The position numbers and the translations under genes are program-made. Below the pieces are notes generated by a model. The model saw only the letters and a list, made by a program, of their open reading frames with translations, was not told the origin of the DNA and searched no databases. From Larkinella sp051857545 (GTDB lineage Bacteria > Bacteroidota > Bacteroidia > Cytophagales > Spirosomataceae): a stretch of DNA of 64,000 nt. Positions 59,139-64,000 of the stretch are shown piece after piece. Every line of letters starts with the position of its first letter. The first letter of the stretch is position 1. The stretch is from the NCBI RefSeq assembly GCF_051857545.1, contig NZ_JBPZHB010000003.1:496001-560000 (forward strand), written 5' to 3'.

Positions 59139-59239
59139 AGACAAGAGAGTAAAGACAAGAGAGGATAGACGTGAGAGTAAAGACTGTTTTCTGATCACTA
59201 TTCTCTTGTCTTTATTCTCACATCTTTACTCTCTTGTCT
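59139..59239. repeat. Hairpin and short-repeat region between convergent genes
   Basis: The 17-bp arms AGACAAGAGAGTAAAGA (59139-59155) and its complement (59223-59239) pair. Between them the motif (A)GAGAGTAAAGAC recurs two or three times on both strands. It separates the CPBP and NTF2-like genes. Confidence 0.6.
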
Positions 59240-59247
59240 TCAAAAAC

Positions 59248-59688
59248 CTATACGCCAAGTTGCTGCTGGAAGCTGGCGTGATCCCAGTCGATGGCTACCG
59301 CAACGATCTTGTCGTCTTCGTTGAAGCGGAAAATGAAAATATGGTCGCTGTTGAAATGCAGTCCTTTGTTCGTAATACCGGCAAAATCAGCGGTTTGGGT
59401 TCCGAACAACGCCACGTTGCAAATGATTTTGTCGCCATCGGCCGTCACTTTATCGACGGTATTGTCGATGTCCGGGAAAGCGCCGATGACGCCCGTCCAG
59501 AAATTCCGGCCTAAGTCGCCGATGGTGCCCTGCGGATCGGGGCCGAGCGGCATGAGCCAGAATTCGCCGGCGGGGTCAAAGAGGGCCATCATCCGTTCGA
59601 TATCGCGTTCCTGGTAGGCCGAGAAAAATTCAATGCTGGTGCCTTTGCGGGTCAGGTCGGTCAGTGAGTCCGTTTGTGTCGTTTTCAT
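59248..59688 (-). CDS. NTF2/SnoaL-like protein
   Basis: This 146-residue protein has the cone-shaped NTF2-like fold: SIEFFSAYQERDIERMMALFDPAGEFWLMPLG, GTIGDLGRNFWTGVIGAFPDIDNTVDKVTADGDKIICNVALFGTQ and LHFNSDHIFIFRFNEDDKIVAVAIDWD. These proteins are ketosteroid-isomerase-like enzymes, hydrolases or binding proteins, and the family does not fix the ligand. It lies 97 bp from an AraC-type regulator on the same strand, which may or may not be its controller. Confidence 0.88.
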   Translation of the reverse strand: MKTTQTDSLTDLTRKGTSIEFFSAYQERDIERMMALFDPAGEFWLMPLGPDPQGTIGDLGRNFWTGVIGAFPDIDNTVDKVTADGDKIICNVALFGTQTADFAGITNKGLHFNSDHIFIFRFNEDDKIVAVAIDWDHASFQQQLGV

Positions 59689-59785
59689 GAAAAATCGTGG
59701 TTATATGATACACCAAAAGTACCTGACCACCGGGCGGCTTTATTGTATAAATGCGACATTTTGCAAAAGGCGCACAAACCGGCGC

Positions 59786-60604
59786 TCACGATTTGAGAAA
59801 ATTCGCCAGCTCGACGTTATCCCGTACGTAAAGTGATGGAATCCGGCCCGTAAAGCCGGTAAACTCACGGATGAAATGCGACTGGTCGTAATACCCCGCC
59901 CGGTAAATGACGTCGTGCCAGTCGTCCACGTTCCAGTGTTTGCTGGCCAGTTGAGCACACAAGTAACTGATGCGCCGGATGCGGGCGTAATATTTCGGAC
60001 TCACCCCGACTTTGGTCAGGAATTTTCGTTCAAACTGCCGCCGACAAACGTACAGTTCGTTCATTAATTCATTGATATTGATGATGCCCCGCTGGTCTAC
60101 GATCAGGTTGGCAACGTAATCCGTGCGGTCGGTTACGGCATTGGTGCGGGTCATCTGGTTGCTCAGAAAGGCTTCCAGCAGCCGAACCCGACCCATGGCA
60201 CTGTTGGGTTCGACGATGCGTTCCTGAATGGTTCGGATGCCGTCGCCCAGAACGCCGGTCAGATCGATGCGTTCATCGGCAAATTCATACATCGGTAACC
60301 CAAACAAACTGTTCAGGCCCGCCGGACGAAAAACCGCCCCGACCATGCCGATTTGCCCCTGCAACTGCAACTGGTAGCTGCGGGTCGACTGTCCGCTCAG
60401 GAAGGAAGCCGGCACCATTTTCGTTCCGTTTTTCTGCGTTTGAAGCCGGTACGGATCACCATAATTGAACACCAGCGAGCCGTAGCCGTTCGGGGGCGAC
60501 TCAACCGTCATGGGCTGAGTCGGCAACGCTGCGTTTTCCCAAACGTAGTAGCACTCGACAAACGGGCGCAGATGGGGAGCCGGTTGATACTTCTGGTACA
60601 GCAT
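59786..60604 (-). CDS. AraC family transcriptional regulator
   Basis: This 272-residue regulator has an N-terminal ligand-like domain (about residues 1-140, MLYQKYQPAPHLRPFVECYYVWENAA) of the DUF6597 type. The C-terminal double HTH of AraC follows (about 170-265, INELMNELYVCRRQFERKFLTKVGVSPKYYARIRRISYLCAQLA, then WHDVIYRAGYYDQSHFIREFTGFTGRIPS). Such regulators answer small molecules or oxidative signals. It stands directly upstream of the NTF2-like gene on the same strand, with divergent or separate control possible. The ligand is unknown. Confidence 0.93.
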   Translation of the reverse strand: MLYQKYQPAPHLRPFVECYYVWENAALPTQPMTVESPPNGYGSLVFNYGDPYRLQTQKNGTKMVPASFLSGQSTRSYQLQLQGQIGMVGAVFRPAGLNSLFGLPMYEFADERIDLTGVLGDGIRTIQERIVEPNSAMGRVRLLEAFLSNQMTRTNAVTDRTDYVANLIVDQRGIININELMNELYVCRRQFERKFLTKVGVSPKYYARIRRISYLCAQLASKHWNVDDWHDVIYRAGYYDQSHFIREFTGFTGRIPSLYVRDNVELANFLKS

Positions 60605-60685
60605 GAGACGTGCAGGGAGTTAAAGCAAGTTATGCTTTTTTTCCTGCAAAGCAGCCCAACGATTTAGCGAAAGGTAGGTGGTGTC

Positions 60686-63553
60686 TTATTTTCGCTCCGG
60701 CAACAGCAACAGCTTGATGAAATTCTTGCCAAAATACTGATTGGCAGCCTGTTTCGTGCTTTCGGGGGTCACCTGTTTCAGAAATTCCGCTTCCCGCAGG
60801 ATTTCGTTCGGGTCGTCCTGATTGAAATATTGGTTGGATAGATACCCCAGCCAGAAGTTGTTCTGCTTCAACTGAACTTCCGTTTCGCGCCGGGTTTCGG
60901 CTTTGAACTTGTCGATGTCTTTGGAATCAGCACCGTTCTGCTTCAGTTTTTCGATTTCGGCCAGGGTTCGCGCAATCAGTTTATCGACGTTTTCGGGGGC
61001 GCAACTGAAACCGACGCGAAACGTATACCGCTGTGCCGGGATTTTGGCATAGGCCCCGTTGACGCCCACACCGTAGACCCCGCTTTCTTCTTCGCGCAGC
61101 GTTTCGGTCAGTTTGATCTCCAGCACTTCGGCCAGCGCGTCGACCTGGGTGGCATTTTCGGCATTCCAGACAAAATCACCGCTGAAAATCAACTGCACAG
61201 TACTCCGGGGTTCCAGGCCCTTGGTAACGGATTTCTCGATCTTCCCGGCCGGAATCCGGATGCCCAGGTCGCGGTAAGTTTCTTTGCGGTTTGTAGACGG
61301 TAAACCGCCTAAATATTTCTCGATCAGCGGTTTAATGTCTTTTTCTTTAAAATTTCCGACGAAGAAAAACGTGAAGTCGCTGGCGTCGGCAAAGCGTTCT
61401 TTGTAAATCGCTCCGGCCCGGTTGACGTCCACTTTATCCAGCCGTTCGGGCGTCAGTGGCAACCGGCGGTAGTTGTAGGCTCCCAGCAACGACTGAACCG
61501 TATCCTGAAAAACCTTCTGGGGCGTTGGGGTGGCCAACTGGTTTTGCAGAAAGCTCCGCTGGTTTGACAGAAAACCCTTGATCACGTCGGGGTCCTGGCG
61601 CGAGGCCGTAAAATAGGCGTAGACCAGTTGCAGGGCGGTTTCCAGATCGTCGGGCGTGGTGCTGCCGCTGATGCCTTCGGTGGTTTCACCGATGTAGGGC
61701 GACACGCTGACGGTTTTTCCGGTCAGGTATTTACCCAACTGAATCTGGTTATATTCGCCAATACCACTCATGTGCGTCAGCGTCGAGGCAAACCGCGCCG
61801 ATTCAAAATCCTTGTCGGGGTAGAGAGACGTTCCGCCCGGACTGTTGGCCGAAAAAATGATCTGATCGTTTTTAAAATCCGTCGGTTTCAACACCACCTT
61901 CACGCCGTTGCGGAGCGTCCATTCCGTGACGTTGATGTCATTGATTTCTTTTTCACTCGTTACCGGACCGCCAACGGGCAACGTCGGCAACAGCGGTTTG
62001 TCCATTGTCTTATCGACATACGCCGTCAGGTTTTTACCGGCATTGTCGATCAGGGCCAGCACCTGCTTTTCGGTCGGGAGTTTGGCTTTGTCTTTTTCGG
62101 GAGCCATGATGACCACGGCGCGGTTTTCGGTCGTAATGAACTGTTTCGCCAGGTTGTTGACGTCGCCAACGGTGATTCCACCGAGGTATTTTTTCAGAAA
62201 ATCATTGTAAAACGAGATGCTGACCGGAATATCGCCTTTCAGAAAGTTCTCCACGTATTCGCCGACGTAGCTCGTCGAACGGGTTTTGTCGCGTTCGCGG
62301 TAAATGCGGTCGACGGCTTTCAGATACTGTTTTTTTGCCCGATCCAGTTCCGTTTCCGTAAATCCGAAGCGATCGACGCGGGCGTTTTCGTCCAGAATGG
62401 CCGTGACGGCCCGTGCTACGTTTCCGTCTTTGGCGATGACATACGAACTGAAGGCATCCTGATCGCCCAGAAAACCGCCATAGTTGCTGTAACCGGCCAG
62501 AAACGGCGGGTCGGCCTGCTGCGTGAGTTCATTGATCCGGTTTCCGATCATGGAATTGAACAACACCCGTTTGATAGCCTCGCGGATGTCATACAGGGTT
62601 TTCTCCTTGATTTCGGGGCGTTTATACATAATCTGCACCATCGTGTTCGGTTGTTCCGGATCGGTCACGATGGCGATTTTGGTGTCTTTGTGGGGCGGAA
62701 CCGGGTATTCCGGGCGCGGTTTCGGGTTTGTTGCCGCCGGAATTCGTCCGAACTTTTCCTTGATGATGCCTTCAACCTGATCCACATCGAAATCGCCCAC
62801 GGCCACAACAGCCATCAAATCCGGGCGGTACCAGTCTTTATAAAACCGTTGCAGGACTTCGGGTTTGAAGGTTTTGATGATGTCATCTTTTCCGATGGGC
62901 AAACGGCTGGCGTAGCGGGAATTGTTGAGAATCAGCGGGAAATACTTCTCGCGCATCCGTTGACCCGCCCCGCGCCCCGACCGGGCTTCTTCCAGAATCA
63001 CCCCCCGTTCTTTTTCGATTTCAGCCGGGTCCATCGTCACGTTATGTGCCCAGTCTTCCAGAATCTGAAACGCCCGCTCAAAAAGCCGCACCGAGTCGGT
63101 TGGAACGGGCAGTTGATAAACCGTCTCGTCAAAACCGGTCGACGCGTTCAGGTCGGCCCCAAACCGGACGCCCGACGATTGCAGGAAGCTCACCAGCTCG
63201 TTTTTGGGGAAGTTCTTGGTGCCGTTGAACGCCATGTGTTCCATGAAGTGGGCGAGCCCCTGCTGGTCGTCGGTTTCCAGAATCGACCCGGCATTGATGG
63301 CTAACCGCAGTTCGGCCCGGTTTTTGGGCTCGGCATTTTTCCGGATGTAATACGTAATTCCGTTCGGTAGTTTCCCCACTTTAACGCCCGGATCGAACGG
63401 AATGGGCTGTTTTAGTTCGGCGGGAATACCGGCTGCAACAGCCGCTTTGGAAGGAATGGCGGCTTTTTTGGCACCGGTTTTAGTGGGTTGCTGGGCATTC
63501 ACACCGGTTACCAACAGAGAAATGGCAAGGCCGGTCGCAAGAATCTTGTTCAT
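60686..63553 (-). CDS. M16 family zinc metalloprotease
   Basis: This 955-residue secreted protease is of the insulinase/pitrilysin type. The start at 63553 gives the signal peptide MNKILATGLAISLLVTGVNAQ; the frame is open to 63583. The zinc motif HxxEH is His102-Phe-Met-Glu105-His106 in QGLAHFMEHMAFNG, with the distal Glu in RGVILEEARSGRG (about 180). The second, inactive half begins near 545 (WTLRNGVKVVLKPTDFKNDQIIFSANSPGG). Two homologous halves forming a chamber are the family rule. It probably degrades peptides at the cell envelope. Confidence 0.95.
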   Translation of the reverse strand: MNKILATGLAISLLVTGVNAQQPTKTGAKKAAIPSKAAVAAGIPAELKQPIPFDPGVKVGKLPNGITYYIRKNAEPKNRAELRLAINAGSILETDDQQGLAHFMEHMAFNGTKNFPKNELVSFLQSSGVRFGADLNASTGFDETVYQLPVPTDSVRLFERAFQILEDWAHNVTMDPAEIEKERGVILEEARSGRGAGQRMREKYFPLILNNSRYASRLPIGKDDIIKTFKPEVLQRFYKDWYRPDLMAVVAVGDFDVDQVEGIIKEKFGRIPAATNPKPRPEYPVPPHKDTKIAIVTDPEQPNTMVQIMYKRPEIKEKTLYDIREAIKRVLFNSMIGNRINELTQQADPPFLAGYSNYGGFLGDQDAFSSYVIAKDGNVARAVTAILDENARVDRFGFTETELDRAKKQYLKAVDRIYRERDKTRSTSYVGEYVENFLKGDIPVSISFYNDFLKKYLGGITVGDVNNLAKQFITTENRAVVIMAPEKDKAKLPTEKQVLALIDNAGKNLTAYVDKTMDKPLLPTLPVGGPVTSEKEINDINVTEWTLRNGVKVVLKPTDFKNDQIIFSANSPGGTSLYPDKDFESARFASTLTHMSGIGEYNQIQLGKYLTGKTVSVSPYIGETTEGISGSTTPDDLETALQLVYAYFTASRQDPDVIKGFLSNQRSFLQNQLATPTPQKVFQDTVQSLLGAYNYRRLPLTPERLDKVDVNRAGAIYKERFADASDFTFFFVGNFKEKDIKPLIEKYLGGLPSTNRKETYRDLGIRIPAGKIEKSVTKGLEPRSTVQLIFSGDFVWNAENATQVDALAEVLEIKLTETLREEESGVYGVGVNGAYAKIPAQRYTFRVGFSCAPENVDKLIARTLAEIEKLKQNGADSKDIDKFKAETRRETEVQLKQNNFWLGYLSNQYFNQDDPNEILREAEFLKQVTPESTKQAANQYFGKNFIKLLLLPERK

Positions 63554-63619
63554 TAGGTCGGTTTTGAAAACACGGCGGATCACGTGTCTGCTGTGTTAAC
63601 TCAAAATTAGCGGCATTAT

Positions 63620-64000
63620 TTATACTTTAATAATGATTTTTTGTTGATACATCCAGCCCAGAATACCGAACCAGATCAACACAAAGGTCAGCGCCCCGGC
63701 CAGCGACGCATTGTACGGACTTTCGAAATACGGCACAAAAAACGCCTGGTACAGCCATTCTTTCGCGCCGATCTCTGAGCCATCGGGTTGCTGAATTTTA
63801 ATCATGTTCAAAATGCGTGGAATTAGACCGGAGAGAAAGAAAACTGTGATAGCATTGACGCCAAAGGCCACGAACGGTTTAGTCCATTTTTTGTAGTCCT
63901 GCACGTCGATCAGCCAGTAGCACAAGGCCAGTCCCTGCAACGCCAAACCGGAGGTGAGCAACACAAATGAGCTTGTCCAGAGGGATTTGTTGATCGGGAA
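63620..64000 (-). CDS. NagX/DUF5009-like membrane acyltransferase, C-terminal part
   Basis: Only the last part is in the window; the frame runs open to base 64000 and beyond. The visible sequence includes PINKSLWTSSFVLLTSGLAL, YWLIDVQDYKKWTKPFVAFGVNAITVFFLSGLIPRILNMIKI, and two further membrane helices. This matches the end of heparan-alpha-glucosaminide N-acetyltransferase-like proteins of Bacteroidota, which have ten or more helices and a catalytic histidine further upstream. The transmembrane acetyl transfer role is inferred from that resemblance. Confidence 0.85.
   Translation of the reverse strand, partial: FPINKSLWTSSFVLLTSGLALQGLALCYWLIDVQDYKKWTKPFVAFGVNAITVFFLSGLIPRILNMIKIQQPDGSEIGAKEWLYQAFFVPYFESPYNASLAGALTFVLIWFGILGWMYQQKIIIKV

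Noticed and set aside
61628..63304. A 558-codon plus-strand frame inside the M16 protease gene
   Set aside because: The protease motifs on the minus strand are clear. The frame reads as its antisense.
1..64000. tRNA or rRNA genes
   Set aside because: I looked for the GGTTCGAATCC-type T-arm and for conserved rRNA stretches in gene-free intervals and saw none. A covariance-model search was not possible here.

Overview
The window reads as chromosomal DNA from a Bacteroidota bacterium, most likely a Cytophagales member of the Spirosoma/Larkinella kind. The grounds are a SusC/SusD pair, TAnnTTTG-type promoter -7 boxes, LolA, FadD, a Bacteroidota-type arginine cluster (GNAT, argG, argC), BshA of bacillithiol synthesis, TapB-like and DUF418 proteins, and a BlaI/BlaR1/TlpA operon. 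The genus is an inference from overall gene content. No rRNA, tRNA or CRISPR array was seen.

Layout. 1-8295 (all minus) is a glycan-use locus: a Gfo/Idh/MocA oxidoreductase, SusC, SusD, a large CE15-type esterase with a second hydrolase-like domain, and the start of a Tat-exported protein. The same palindrome, CGGGTACGTACCCG or a one-base variant, lies before the oxidoreductase and before susC. 8623-9737 is a divergent pair, a MerC-like membrane protein and a lipoprotein, separated by two Zur-like operators. 9923-13701 holds a TapB-like protein, a UbiA prenyltransferase, bshA and purQ.

13741-16130 is an accessory islet. A RES-toxin/Xre-antitoxin pair sits between two 83-bp direct repeats. 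It is followed by a small HTH protein and an AT-rich stretch with two tiny predicted membrane proteins. 16292-23935 carries an ABC ATPase with an unusual permease, a 1311-residue hybrid sensor kinase and a DUF418 protein. 23943-32989 is core metabolism: lolA, ftsK, pyrD, cysM, a LytTR regulator, fadD and argC. 32986-39832 continues with a glycosyltransferase placed inside the arginine cluster, argG, a GNAT enzyme, aat, and proB-proA.

39956-48190 has a fatty-acid hydroxylase, a lone IS200-type transposase with an adjacent array of REP-like palindromes, uvrA, a ferredoxin-type reductase and a surface protein built of three A-B repeat units. 48289-51052 is a BlaI/BlaR1/TlpA operon behind a clear operator dyad. 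The rest (51122-64000) holds nagB, a dihaem cytochrome, an M20 amidohydrolase, glyoxalase and HxlR genes, an MBOAT/SGNH acetylation pair, a CPBP protease, an NTF2-like protein, an AraC regulator, an M16 protease and the end of a NagX-like acyltransferase.

Three families of structured DNA run through the intergenic space. The first is long hairpins with a shared CCCCTAAATCCCC core but copy-specific outer arms (9774, 44632 and a degenerate copy at 45966). The second is paired 18-20 bp palindromes around the transposase and before blaI. The third is ordinary gene-end hairpins. With the repeat-flanked toxin-antitoxin cassette, these are the parts least explained by known genes.
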